Positions 18,725 to 27,174 of a stretch of 53,966 nucleotides of DNA are shown in pieces; the stretch's first letter is position 1, and each line of letters begins with the position of its first letter. Under the pieces are notes generated by a model. It saw only the letters and a list, made by a program, of their open reading frames with translations, did no database searches and was not told the origin of the DNA. The translations under genes and the position numbers were made by a program. The stretch is from Promethearchaeota archaeon (GTDB lineage: Archaea; Asgardarchaeota; Lokiarchaeia; Sigynarchaeales; SOKP01): the NCBI GenBank assembly GCA_019894875.1, contig JAGXNR010000010.1:1-53966 (forward strand), in the 5' to 3' direction.

Positions 18725-20836
18725 TTAATTTGTTTTAAAATATTGATGTGGTTGAAATATTGTCAAGTTGATATCGCTATACTTATTCGAATCGCAAGTT
18801 TCAACTAACCATGTATATTCAGTGTTAGGTTTTAGTGGTTTCCATCGTGTGTTTACTAATGCGGAGGTTTTATTTAATCCATATAAGGGCATTAATAATC
18901 GGTTTTGGTACATATTGTCAATATGAGTTAAATCGTGAAGATTAACAAAATCGGTTCTTCCTTGAGATAAATAATTAGCATAGAAGGCATTCTCTCCACC
19001 TAACTCATTAAGAGTCGTCCAAGTTGTATCTGCATAAATTTTTGGGTCTTCCATGTATTTTGGTACTTCCTTTACATTATAGGTGATTTTTTCTTTTAAT
19101 TTTAGATAATTGTTTAACAGTTTAGTGTTAGAATTGAGAATACGTGTTTTAGAACGCGCTTCACCATTCCAGTACTCGACTGTTATCGTATACTTCCCAT
19201 CTTCTAGAAATCCCTCTCTGTCGAAAGCAAGATATCTAATTACCTGACGATTGTAGTTATCAACGATATACCCATTCCCATTTTGAAAATTAAATGGTTG
19301 ATTTTTAAATTGAAAATTGTAACTATTAGGACCATCGACAACAATAGTTTTTATTGCATTTGTGTTTTTCTCTCCAACTAATCCAAAAAAATGTACTTCA
19401 AATTTAGCTTGCTCCTTTGGTAAATTATTTAAATCATCAGAACTATCGAGAAAAAATTGACTTATTACTATATCATCAATTGGGGGAATATTTTCATCCT
19501 TAGCTTCTTCATCAAAGAAAGACTCTTGAAACTCATTAAAACGATTTTTATAAGGTAAACCAAAAAATTGTGGGATATTATCAAGATTCTCAAAGAAATC
19601 TGGGGGAATTTCAATACCAACCTGATGGAACGCTTTAGTGATATTCTCTGGTTTCACAGGACATCCCTTTATTGGGATCATTTCATTAATATCAGGATTA
19701 TTTCTATGTTTATTAACCATGCATTGCCCTAATAAAATAGTTTTTTTCTTGCCGGGAGTAGGATCCATCCTTTTTCCCATAATAACTTCAATATCATCCC
19801 AAGGTTCGCCATGGTTAATATCCCATGCATAGGTGATTGCAATAGGGAGAAGGCTAGTAATCATTGAACAATAAGTGCACGTAGTGTTATCATATTGACG
19901 GTATAATATCCCTTTGATACCTTGTTTAACAAATGCGATAGGAAGGGTGCCATCTTCAGTATAAGGGAATTCATATTCATAATGACCTTGAACACTTTCT
20001 ATAGACTTTCCCACAACCTCAACATCAGAAAGATCTATAGGACGATTATTTTCTTTAGCATAATATGCTAGATATGAGACATCCGAAGGATTATATCCCA
20101 AAATTTGTGCTCCAACCTTATCAGCAGAAAACATATCTGAAGATGTTATTAAAAGATTGCTTCTTTGCATCTGGCCATCATAACCAGGACCCCTCTCATT
20201 TAGATAAATTCCATCAATTATAGCGGTAACTGGAGGAAGCTTCTTAGATAGACGTGCCAGATAAAAATTGAGATCCTTCTCAATGTCAGCAGTATGACAT
20301 TTCTTACGTGATGGAATATCTATTAAACCTTTCAGATTCTTTAAGCTTAAACTTACCTTTGCCTCAGAATGGGTTTTAAGGACAGGAAGTGAGATTATTG
20401 CATCACAATTTAGAGCATCAGTATTGAAATTAAGTACAATGTCATCTCCTAAGTCGATTTTCTCAAAAGGTCTTTCAAAAACATTAAGAACATTTATCCC
20501 ATACTTCTTTTTGAACCGGTTATATCCTAAGGATTCAAAGGCATGGTGGGCGAGTTCATAATCCTTAGGGTCAGATACAACTATCCCTTCCCCAATTGTA
20601 ATATCTTTTATACCAATTTTATTTAACAGAATGATAGTGTCTTCCACAATTCGTGAAGTGGTAACTACACCATACTTAGGGTAATCAGGCACTCGAGACC
20701 AATAGACTATATTTGGTTTAAGAAACACTTTTTCATTTCCAGTTAAATTCCCGAATGCATTAGATAATTCAATTGCTTTTTGTAAAGATTTAGTTTTTTT
20801 TCTATACTTATTAATAGCTACGCGATATGTTTTCAT
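18725..20836 (-). CDS. DUF362 protein with a long C-terminal extension
   Basis: A 703-residue protein whose first roughly 440 residues are a paralogue of the DUF362 protein at 15531. With the start at ATG 20836 (MKTYRVAINKY), its cysteines fall at 320, 323, 372 and 392, exactly the neighbour's numbers; that supports this start over ATG 20845. Residues from about 445 to the end form an extension with no cysteines in the array. It is rich in beta-prone, aromatic segments (GKYTITVEYWNGEARSKTR, TEYTWLVETCD), possibly one or two Ig/FN3-like modules. No signal peptide or membrane helix is visible, so it is probably cytoplasmic. Function is unknown. Confidence 0.8.
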   Translation of the reverse strand: MKTYRVAINKYRKKTKSLQKAIELSNAFGNLTGNEKVFLKPNIVYWSRVPDYPKYGVVTTSRIVEDTIILLNKIGIKDITIGEGIVVSDPKDYELAHHAFESLGYNRFKKKYGINVLNVFERPFEKIDLGDDIVLNFNTDALNCDAIISLPVLKTHSEAKVSLSLKNLKGLIDIPSRKKCHTADIEKDLNFYLARLSKKLPPVTAIIDGIYLNERGPGYDGQMQRSNLLITSSDMFSADKVGAQILGYNPSDVSYLAYYAKENNRPIDLSDVEVVGKSIESVQGHYEYEFPYTEDGTLPIAFVKQGIKGILYRQYDNTTCTYCSMITSLLPIAITYAWDINHGEPWDDIEVIMGKRMDPTPGKKKTILLGQCMVNKHRNNPDINEMIPIKGCPVKPENITKAFHQVGIEIPPDFFENLDNIPQFFGLPYKNRFNEFQESFFDEEAKDENIPPIDDIVISQFFLDSSDDLNNLPKEQAKFEVHFFGLVGEKNTNAIKTIVVDGPNSYNFQFKNQPFNFQNGNGYIVDNYNRQVIRYLAFDREGFLEDGKYTITVEYWNGEARSKTRILNSNTKLLNNYLKLKEKITYNVKEVPKYMEDPKIYADTTWTTLNELGGENAFYANYLSQGRTDFVNLHDLTHIDNMYQNRLLMPLYGLNKTSALVNTRWKPLKPNTEYTWLVETCDSNKYSDINLTIFQPHQYFKTN

Positions 20837-20968
20837 GAAAATCATATAATTAATTAATTTTAGAAAAGAAAATTTCTTCTTATCAATAATTCATTTCTCT
20901 TAAAATATTAAGAATCGTATAAAAGATTGTTGATTTAAATAGAAAACTGGAAACTCAAAAAATACATT

Positions 20969-21739
20969 TTATTTAAAACCTTGGCAGAAGGAATTTACAT
21001 TATTAGGTAGTACAACATGATTGTACCCTCCCTCCAACAATGCGAATCGTCTTCCATCACATAATTTCTCGGAATAATCTTTCATTAAATTCCCTAATTG
21101 GTAATAATCTTCAGGATATAATTTGTTACCCCAATCATCAATTCCTTCATCAAATCCAGCACTCGCAACAAAGATACCAATATCTTTTATATTTTGCATA
21201 TATTTTTCGACTTCTTTAATATAATTGATATTCACGCTAGAACTAGGATTTAATATTTTTACTTTAAACCCATCATTTCTGTTTTTTAGTATATTTATAT
21301 TACCATCGCCAGTATGAAGATCAAAATCTAAAACGAAGGCAGAGCTAATTTTTCCTTCTGAGAATAGTTTCAATAAACTTATACTTATATTGTTGAAGTA
21401 GCAGAATCCCCAACAAGAATCTGCTGAAGCATGGTGTCCTGGAGGGCGAATTACGGCAAAAGTAGGATTTCCTTTATAACCTTCCTCGGCGGCTAGAATT
21501 GAGCCTCCTGCGGCTAATGAAGCTAATTCAAATAATAAAGAATCGCTTTTAATATAGGTATAATGTCTTTCTGAATGAGCTCGTAATATATCTTCTTTTT
21601 TTGCAGGTTCTGGTTTTATAAACTCAAATTCTTTTCTTTTGGATAATAATTTAACTATACCTTCTAAACGTCCTGGCTCAGCAGCAGGATCTCTTGCATA
21701 ATTTGAATTATAATATCTTTCATGAAATACAATTTTCAT
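20969..21739 (-). CDS. Histone-deacetylase-family amidohydrolase
   Basis: A 256-residue member of the arginase/deacetylase fold family that includes HDACs, acetoin-utilisation AcuC and acetylpolyamine amidohydrolases. The catalytic His pair is in RPPGHHA (101-104). The zinc ligands are Asp140 and His142 in DFDLHTGDGN and Asp197 in SAGFDEG; the closing motif is LLEGGYN. It is shorter than the usual 300-380 residues, mainly at the C-terminus and loops, yet the active site is complete. Its start lies two bases after the stop of the threonine dehydrogenase gene, so the two are almost certainly co-transcribed. Substrate may be a small acetylated amine rather than a histone. Confidence 0.88.
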   Translation of the reverse strand: MKIVFHERYYNSNYARDPAAEPGRLEGIVKLLSKRKEFEFIKPEPAKKEDILRAHSERHYTYIKSDSLLFELASLAAGGSILAAEEGYKGNPTFAVIRPPGHHASADSCWGFCYFNNISISLLKLFSEGKISSAFVLDFDLHTGDGNINILKNRNDGFKVKILNPSSSVNINYIKEVEKYMQNIKDIGIFVASAGFDEGIDDWGNKLYPEDYYQLGNLMKDYSEKLCDGRRFALLEGGYNHVVLPNNVNSFCQGFK

Positions 21740-21741
21740 AA

Positions 21742-22668
21742 TTATAATCTCTTGCTTAATTTCTTAATCATGTCTTTTGTCATCATTTCAAGATCATACT
21801 GAGGTTTCCAACCCCACTCTTCTCTCGCCAGGGAATCATTAATTGTTTTCGGCCAAGAATCTGCTATTTCTTGTCTAAAATCTGGTTTATAATTTATTTT
21901 AAAGTCAGGTATATGTTTTTTTATTTCATTCGCTAATTCTTCTACAGAAAAGCTCATACTTGTGACATTATATACACGACGTTGAATATTTGAAACATCC
22001 GCTTCCAATAAATCAATCAAACATTTAATACAATCTGTTATGTACATCATGGGTAGAACTGTGTCTTTATCTACAAAACAAGTATATTTTTTATCGACAA
22101 TTGCACTGTAAAATATTTCTACTGCGTAATCCGTTGTACCTCCTTTAGGGTATATTTCACTACTAATTATTCCCGGAAGCCTTACGGACCGTATGTCAAG
22201 ATTATATTTTTTGAAATAATAGGATGCCAAAAGTTCTCCCGTGACCTTAGTAATTCCATATATTGTATTAGGATCCAATATTGTTTCATTTGGTGTATTT
22301 ATACGAGGTGTTGAAGGTCCGAATGCAGCTATCGAACTTGGCCAGATAATTCTATCAATATTGTGGTCCTTGCTAATCTCTAACACATTTAATAATCCGT
22401 TTAGATTAATATCCCACGCCTTTAATGGATTCTTTTCACCACTAGCAGAAAGAATAGAAGCTAAATTAAAGATTGTATTAATCTCATTTTCTTCAATTGC
22501 TTTTGATATGAGTTCCTTATTTAAAACATCAAGAGGGATAACAAAATCTGATATATTACCCTCTTTATCAGATGCAATAACATTTTCAGTACCATATTTC
22601 CTTCTTAATTCAGGAACAAGTTCACTTCCGATTTGTCCAGAAGCACCTATTACAAGAATTTTTCGCAT
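21742..22668 (-). CDS. tdh: L-threonine 3-dehydrogenase, SDR type
   Basis: A 308-residue extended short-chain dehydrogenase of the epimerase-like threonine dehydrogenase group, which oxidises L-threonine to 2-amino-3-ketobutyrate with NAD+. The nucleotide loop is GASGQIG (8-14) and the catalytic pair is Tyr137/Lys141 in YGITK. Segments SSIAAFGPSTPR, RLPGIIS and the GGTTDYAVEIFY region are characteristic of this subgroup rather than sugar epimerases. The next enzyme of the pathway, 2-amino-3-ketobutyrate CoA ligase, is encoded divergently at 22853, which strongly supports the assignment. The HDAC-like gene follows two bases after the stop. Confidence 0.9.
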   Translation of the reverse strand: MRKILVIGASGQIGSELVPELRRKYGTENVIASDKEGNISDFVIPLDVLNKELISKAIEENEINTIFNLASILSASGEKNPLKAWDINLNGLLNVLEISKDHNIDRIIWPSSIAAFGPSTPRINTPNETILDPNTIYGITKVTGELLASYYFKKYNLDIRSVRLPGIISSEIYPKGGTTDYAVEIFYSAIVDKKYTCFVDKDTVLPMMYITDCIKCLIDLLEADVSNIQRRVYNVTSMSFSVEELANEIKKHIPDFKINYKPDFRQEIADSWPKTINDSLAREEWGWKPQYDLEMMTKDMIKKLSKRL

Positions 22669-22780
22669 GTTAATCAGTTTTCAACATCATGAATGCTTAG
22701 TATAATTCTTAATATGTAAAATTAAAAAAGGTTTATCTAGCATATTCCCATTTTTTACCCGCCTTAGTCATTATAGGAAA

Positions 22781-22795
22781 AACTAATATATTTAT
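22781..22795 (+). promoter_or_regulatory. Probable TATA region in the tdh-kbl divergent spacer
   Basis: The 184-base spacer holds aactaatatatttat about 60 bases before the ATG of the CoA ligase gene. It is AT-rich and could serve as a TATA element. A shared regulator acting on both genes would be plausible, but I see no clear operator repeat. Confidence 0.35.
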
Positions 22796-22852
22796 GTAAA
22801 TACCTTTAAAATATCAAATTTCTCATTATTAAAAGATAGAAGTGATGAATGA

Positions 22853-24040
22853 ATGAAAAGAGATCCAGAAGCCTTCCTCAGGGAAGAAATGAATGAATTA
22901 CGGAACAACAATCTTGAATGGATTATTAGATATCTTGAGCAAGGTTCAAAACCTCATTCTGTGGTTGATGGAAAAGAGGTGCTAATGCTTAATACTAATA
23001 ACTATCTTGGATTAGCAACACATCCAAAAATAGTACAAGCTGCAATTGATGCCACAAAAAAATACGGCGCTGGAGCAGGAGCTGTACCAGTTATAGCAGG
23101 TTCTTTTGACTTAACAAAAGAATTCCAAGAAAAATTTGCTAAGTTCAAAGAAGTGGAAGCTTCAATTTTATGTCAAACAGGTTTTGCGGTTAATTCAGGA
23201 TTAATACCTATGTTAGTTGGAAAACAAGATATAGTTGTTTCTGACGAATTAAACCATGGGTCCATTATAGACGGAGTAAGATTATCAGGGGCAAACCGCG
23301 TAATTTATAAACATAATGATGTTGGGGATTTAGAAAGACAGTTAAAAGAAGCTGAAAAGAAAAATCCTAGAAGAATATGTATAATTACTGATGGTGTTTT
23401 CTCGATGGATGGAGATATGGCACCATTATCTGGCATTGCAAAAGTAGCTGAAGATTTTGGTGCTATGATTTTTGTTGATGATTGTCATGGAGAGGGAGTA
23501 CTAGGGAAAGGAAGAGGTATAGTTGCCCATTTCAATCTACAAGGAAAAGTTCATGTTGAAGGAGGATCAATGAGTAAAGGATTCGGAGTTTTTGGGGGAA
23601 CTGTAGCTGGTTCACAAGATTTGATTGAATTTTGTGCAAATAAAAGCAGAACTTATTTACTAAGTACAGCACACCCTCCTGGAGTCGTTGCTGCCTGCAT
23701 TGCTTCTATAGAAGTAGTTGAAAATGAACCGGAACATGTTGAGAGAGTTTGGAATAACACTAACTACTTCAAGAAAGAGGTTCAAAATATGGGTTATGAT
23801 ACTGGCAATTCTGAGACACCAATAATTCCTCTTATTATTGGTGATCCAGGGAAAGCTCAAGAGCTTGCTCGAGTCTTATTTGAAGAAGAAAATATTTATG
23901 GAACCCCCATAGTATTTCCTATGGTTGCTAGAGAACTTTCTCGAATCCGAGTACAGATGAATGCTTTACTTACAAAAGACGACTTAAACATGGCCTTAAG
24001 TGCTATAGAGAAAGTCGGAAAAAAATTAAGTATTATTTAA
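22853..24040 (+). CDS. kbl: 2-amino-3-ketobutyrate CoA ligase (glycine C-acetyltransferase)
   Basis: A 395-residue PLP enzyme of the alpha-oxoamine synthase family, which cleaves 2-amino-3-ketobutyrate with CoA to glycine and acetyl-CoA. The early NNYLGLATHPK and GAGAGAVPVIAGS segments, DELNHGSIIDG, the Asp in IFVDDCHGEGVLG and the PLP lysine Lys242 in GSMSKGFGVFGG are all present. Length matches the family. The enzyme could be confused with serine palmitoyltransferase or 8-amino-7-oxononanoate synthase relatives. Its position opposite threonine dehydrogenase decides for threonine breakdown. Confidence 0.93.
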   Translation: MKRDPEAFLREEMNELRNNNLEWIIRYLEQGSKPHSVVDGKEVLMLNTNNYLGLATHPKIVQAAIDATKKYGAGAGAVPVIAGSFDLTKEFQEKFAKFKEVEASILCQTGFAVNSGLIPMLVGKQDIVVSDELNHGSIIDGVRLSGANRVIYKHNDVGDLERQLKEAEKKNPRRICIITDGVFSMDGDMAPLSGIAKVAEDFGAMIFVDDCHGEGVLGKGRGIVAHFNLQGKVHVEGGSMSKGFGVFGGTVAGSQDLIEFCANKSRTYLLSTAHPPGVVAACIASIEVVENEPEHVERVWNNTNYFKKEVQNMGYDTGNSETPIIPLIIGDPGKAQELARVLFEEENIYGTPIVFPMVARELSRIRVQMNALLTKDDLNMALSAIEKVGKKLSII

Positions 24041-24069
24041 TTATTCTTCTTTTTATTAGTTTTTAGGTT

Positions 24070-24894
24070 TCAGGTTTTAGGTTTTATCGCCTTTATTGAA
24101 AGAGTAAGTGGAATCTCAGGTTTTAATGTCTGAAATCGCCATAACCCATCCTCATCTTTTTTAAGATCTGGATGAAAACCATGGAAACCAAATGGGAATT
24201 CATTGATAGATTCTATTTTCAATCCTGTTTTGATTAGTGGGTTAATTATCTCACTAATAGTATGTCCCCAGCCATATTCAATCTTGTTTTCTAGGATTGT
24301 CGGATTATTCGGATCTTCATCAGTATAATCACCATCTACTTCCCATTCAAAGGATTTTCCATTATTAAAATAGGGGTTACTTATTTTGAACATGTCAGTT
24401 GTTTTTTCATCAATCATATGACTTGAAGGGTGGCCATCAATATAATAGAACATTCCTCCTGGTTTTAAGCAATGATTGATAACCTTAGCCCATCCTATTA
24501 AATCATCTAACCAATATAAAGTACCATAGGAAGTGAAAACAATGTCAAACTTATCTGTAATTACTTCTGGTACGTTATAAACGTTAGATTGGATAAATGT
24601 TGCTGGAACGCCTATTTCCTTGCTTAATTCACGCGCTTTAATTATTGCTTTATCTGAAAAATCGATACCCGTTACTATTGCTCCTTTTCGAGCCCACGAT
24701 AGCGAGTCCATGCCAAAATGACATTGAAGATGTAACATTGTCTTCCCATTTACATCACCTAACTCTTCAATTTCAGTTGGTAATAACGAAGTTTTACCTG
24801 CCTTAAAGGCTTCAAGATCATAAAATTTTGATTTTGCGTGAATATCAACTAATTCATTCCATAGCTTTAAGTTGGCTTCAAATTCTTTTTTCAT
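24070..24894 (-). CDS. Class I SAM-dependent methyltransferase
   Basis: A 274-residue Rossmann-fold methyltransferase. Motif I is KTMLHLQCHFGMDSLSWA rather than the usual DxGxGxG, as in a known subgroup of uncharacterised methyltransferases. Motif II follows as GIDFSDKAI, with the post-motif FDIVFTSYGTLYWLDD and the motif KPGGMFYYIDGH. The C-terminal part (GYGWGHTISEIINPLIKTGL in outline) is typical of small-molecule methyltransferases. The substrate is unknown. The gene lies 42 bases after the stand-alone pyruvate-kinase C-domain gene on the same strand. It converges with the CoA ligase gene, 29 bases apart. Confidence 0.85.
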   Translation of the reverse strand: MKKEFEANLKLWNELVDIHAKSKFYDLEAFKAGKTSLLPTEIEELGDVNGKTMLHLQCHFGMDSLSWARKGAIVTGIDFSDKAIIKARELSKEIGVPATFIQSNVYNVPEVITDKFDIVFTSYGTLYWLDDLIGWAKVINHCLKPGGMFYYIDGHPSSHMIDEKTTDMFKISNPYFNNGKSFEWEVDGDYTDEDPNNPTILENKIEYGWGHTISEIINPLIKTGLKIESINEFPFGFHGFHPDLKKDEDGLWRFQTLKPEIPLTLSIKAIKPKT

Positions 24895-24936
24895 AATATT
24901 ATATCCTCAAATCAAGAGATTTTTTTTAGCCTATTA

Positions 24937-25521
24937 TCATAGGGGCTTAGCTAGAATTGCTTTAACTCGTAGCCTGTCAAATAAACTAGTGGGTGCAGGT
25001 TTAATCAGGCAAACAGTGTCTGCTCCACGTCCAGTGCCCCCTATGCAAATGATATCTCGTTCGATATCCTCTATTAAACCCGCATCAACAGCCATGACTG
25101 CAATTTCCATACAAACTTTTATCCCCTGGCTGAAAAGAGTTCGAAAATATTTAGCCATTAATTCAACAGGACCCCATTGCTTTAGGGCGATTCTAAAACT
25201 CCTTTCCACTCCCGCAAATGCATGGGTGCCAATTAGAAATTTTAAACCTTTACTCTTAAGAGCATTTATTTTATCTTCAGGAAACTCTTGTCTTCTATCA
25301 GGTCCCATGAAGTAATATGAATGGGTTACAACCACAAGATTATAATTAGATGGATCGAAAATCTCAGTTGATTTTTCAGCCGTAGTACCAGTGGTACTTG
25401 CTAAAATTATATCTTTTATATCAAACTGATCCGCATATTTCTTTGCAATTTCTAATGCCCTATCAGTATTATGAGGTCCACCTCTCTCAAAATAAGTAAC
25501 TTCCAGATCTAAATCGGTCAT
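24937..25521 (-). CDS. Stand-alone pyruvate kinase C-terminal (PK_C) domain protein
   Basis: A 194-residue protein resembling the alpha/beta C-terminal domain of pyruvate kinase without the catalytic barrel. Segments DIKDIILASTTGTTAEK, LVVVTHSYYF, GLKFLIGTHAFAGVER and a C-terminal IICIGGTGRGADTVCLIKPA fit this architecture, in which a conserved Thr/Gly-rich loop binds a phosphate-bearing ligand. Such single-domain proteins are known in archaea but have no firm function. It cannot be a pyruvate kinase, since the active-site domain is absent. ATG 25521 is chosen over an in-frame TTG at 25527. It is probably transcribed with the methyltransferase that follows. Confidence 0.75.
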   Translation of the reverse strand: MTDLDLEVTYFERGGPHNTDRALEIAKKYADQFDIKDIILASTTGTTAEKSTEIFDPSNYNLVVVTHSYYFMGPDRRQEFPEDKINALKSKGLKFLIGTHAFAGVERSFRIALKQWGPVELMAKYFRTLFSQGIKVCMEIAVMAVDAGLIEDIERDIICIGGTGRGADTVCLIKPAPTSLFDRLRVKAILAKPL

Positions 25522-25671
25522 GATCAATTCACATTTTTCTTAATTTTTTTACAATTGTGAAATAGAGAAGATTTTATTTTTTAAAACTCTAATTAAATAA
25601 TTTTAAATAGAACAAGATTTAACTACATTTAATTATATTTGTTAAAAATTTAATTACAATAGTGATTTTAA

Positions 25672-27120
25672 ATGAGTGAAGAAAGTTTAGAAGTAGAAGC
25701 CTTAAACGGAAGTAGAAGCCTTAAACAGAAATTGCTTTTTGCTACGTCTGCATTTGGGGATCAGTTAACATATCAAGCATTTACAATTTACGTTTTTACG
25801 TTTTATTTTGCTGTTGTAGGACTTACCATGTTTGAAATGTGGATCGGCTTTATTCTATGGGGTTTATGGAATATGGTAAATGATCCCCTCCTAGGTGCGT
25901 TAAGCGAAAGAACTAAGCACAAAGGTAAATGGGGAAAACGAAAATTCTATTTACTGATTTCATTTATACCATTGGCTCTGATGATGGTACTACTTTTCAC
26001 GGTTCCTGTAAATTATGAGTTTGTGTATTTTATTTTCATAATTTTTACCTTTGAATTCTTCTATACAATGTTTTCAGTTAATACTAATGCTGTATTTCCC
26101 GAAATGTTTCCAACTGAAAAAGAAAGAGGCGGTGTAAATATGTTTATAAAGGCGTTTACCATGATTGCTGTCATATTAGCATCTCTTATTCCTACAATTG
26201 TTATTTCTCCTTTAGTTCCAACACTAGATCCCCTAGATGCAGGCTACGCAGCTGAAGTTGCAAGCATTAAATCAATGTATGTTATTTCGGGCGTAATTTT
26301 GTTCGTGATTGTTCTAATTATGTCGATATTATTCATTTTCTTATCTGTTGAAGAAAAAGAGGAAAATGAAGCTGCTTTCGAGAAAAGACCAGGATTTTAT
26401 GAATCGATAAAAATTACCCTTTCAAATAAGACATTCCTAAAGTTTACTTTAGGAAATATGCTTGTTTGGTATTGTTTTAATGTGTTACTAACTGTATTCC
26501 CACTATTCGCTGTCTTTATCTTAGGTCATACTGAGGGTTCTCTTATGATTGGTATAACCTTGATGATAGCACTTCTTTCTGCAGCAATTTTCCAGCCCGT
26601 GCAATCGAGGATTAGAGCTAAGGTCGGAACACGGAAAGGATTGATGCTTGGATTAGGAATCTGGATCGTGACCTTATTTCCCTTAATTTTCTTATCAAAC
26701 GATGCATTGAGTCGAACATTAGCGATGATTATATTTTTTGCAATTGGTTTTGGGTTATCTGCAGCTTTGTTTTATATTGACTTAATTCACGGTGATGTCA
26801 TTGATCAAGATTCATTAAAATTCGGGGTAAAACGAGCAGCAAGTTATTATGGAGTAAATGCATTTATTCATAGGTTTTCAACAATCCTCGTTATAACAAC
26901 CATTTATATTATATTTTCAGGAACGGGATGGAGTAGTTACGAACCCATTATAGCCGATCCAGCGTTAAGAGATCTTGGGTTAAAAGCATTAATGTTTATT
27001 TTCCCTGCAGTAGCACTTATAGGAGCAATTATCTTCTTTAAATTTTACGATTTGCACGGAGAAAAACTTGAAAATATGAGAAAAGAATTAGAACAGCATC
27101 CTGAATTAAAACCAAAATAA
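25672..27120 (+). CDS. GPH/MelB-type sugar:cation symporter (MFS)
   Basis: A 482-residue transporter with about twelve membrane segments, of the glycoside-pentoside-hexuronide family. Its characteristic motif appears as WNMVNDPLLGALSERTKHKGKWGKRK, in outline D-P-L-G with downstream basic residues, where the family keeps cation- and sugar-binding acids. A central cytoplasmic loop (EEKEENEAAFEKRPG) separates the two halves. The final segment and tail are charged. The substrate may be a sugar or another organic anion. The N-terminal tail contains an 18-bp direct repeat read in two frames. The uroporphyrinogen-decarboxylase-family gene follows 54 bases later. Confidence 0.85.
   Translation: MSEESLEVEALNGSRSLKQKLLFATSAFGDQLTYQAFTIYVFTFYFAVVGLTMFEMWIGFILWGLWNMVNDPLLGALSERTKHKGKWGKRKFYLLISFIPLALMMVLLFTVPVNYEFVYFIFIIFTFEFFYTMFSVNTNAVFPEMFPTEKERGGVNMFIKAFTMIAVILASLIPTIVISPLVPTLDPLDAGYAAEVASIKSMYVISGVILFVIVLIMSILFIFLSVEEKEENEAAFEKRPGFYESIKITLSNKTFLKFTLGNMLVWYCFNVLLTVFPLFAVFILGHTEGSLMIGITLMIALLSAAIFQPVQSRIRAKVGTRKGLMLGLGIWIVTLFPLIFLSNDALSRTLAMIIFFAIGFGLSAALFYIDLIHGDVIDQDSLKFGVKRAASYYGVNAFIHRFSTILVITTIYIIFSGTGWSSYEPIIADPALRDLGLKALMFIFPAVALIGAIIFFKFYDLHGEKLENMRKELEQHPELKPK
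25690..25726 (+). repeat. 18-bp direct repeat in the transporter's first codons
   Basis: The string gaagtagaagccttaaac occurs at 25690 and again at 25709, an offset of 19 bases. The two copies are therefore read in different frames, giving EVEALN and then SRSLK. It lies before the first membrane segment. Confidence 0.85.
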
Positions 27121-27150
27121 TTTTTATTTTTTTTATTTTTTTTATTTTGA
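27121..27150 (+). terminator. T-rich terminator-like tract
   Basis: Directly after the transporter stop come three runs of T (5 to 8 long) broken by single A residues. Archaeal RNA polymerase commonly ends at such T tracts on the non-template strand. The next gene begins 25 bases later, so termination may be partial. Confidence 0.45.
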
Positions 27151-27174
27151 ATTACACTTTTTTTCAATAAGGAA

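Noticed and set aside
24937..25521. Pyruvate kinase fragment
   Set aside because: The reading frame is complete with its own start and stop, and no remnant of the catalytic barrel lies upstream. It is a known stand-alone architecture.
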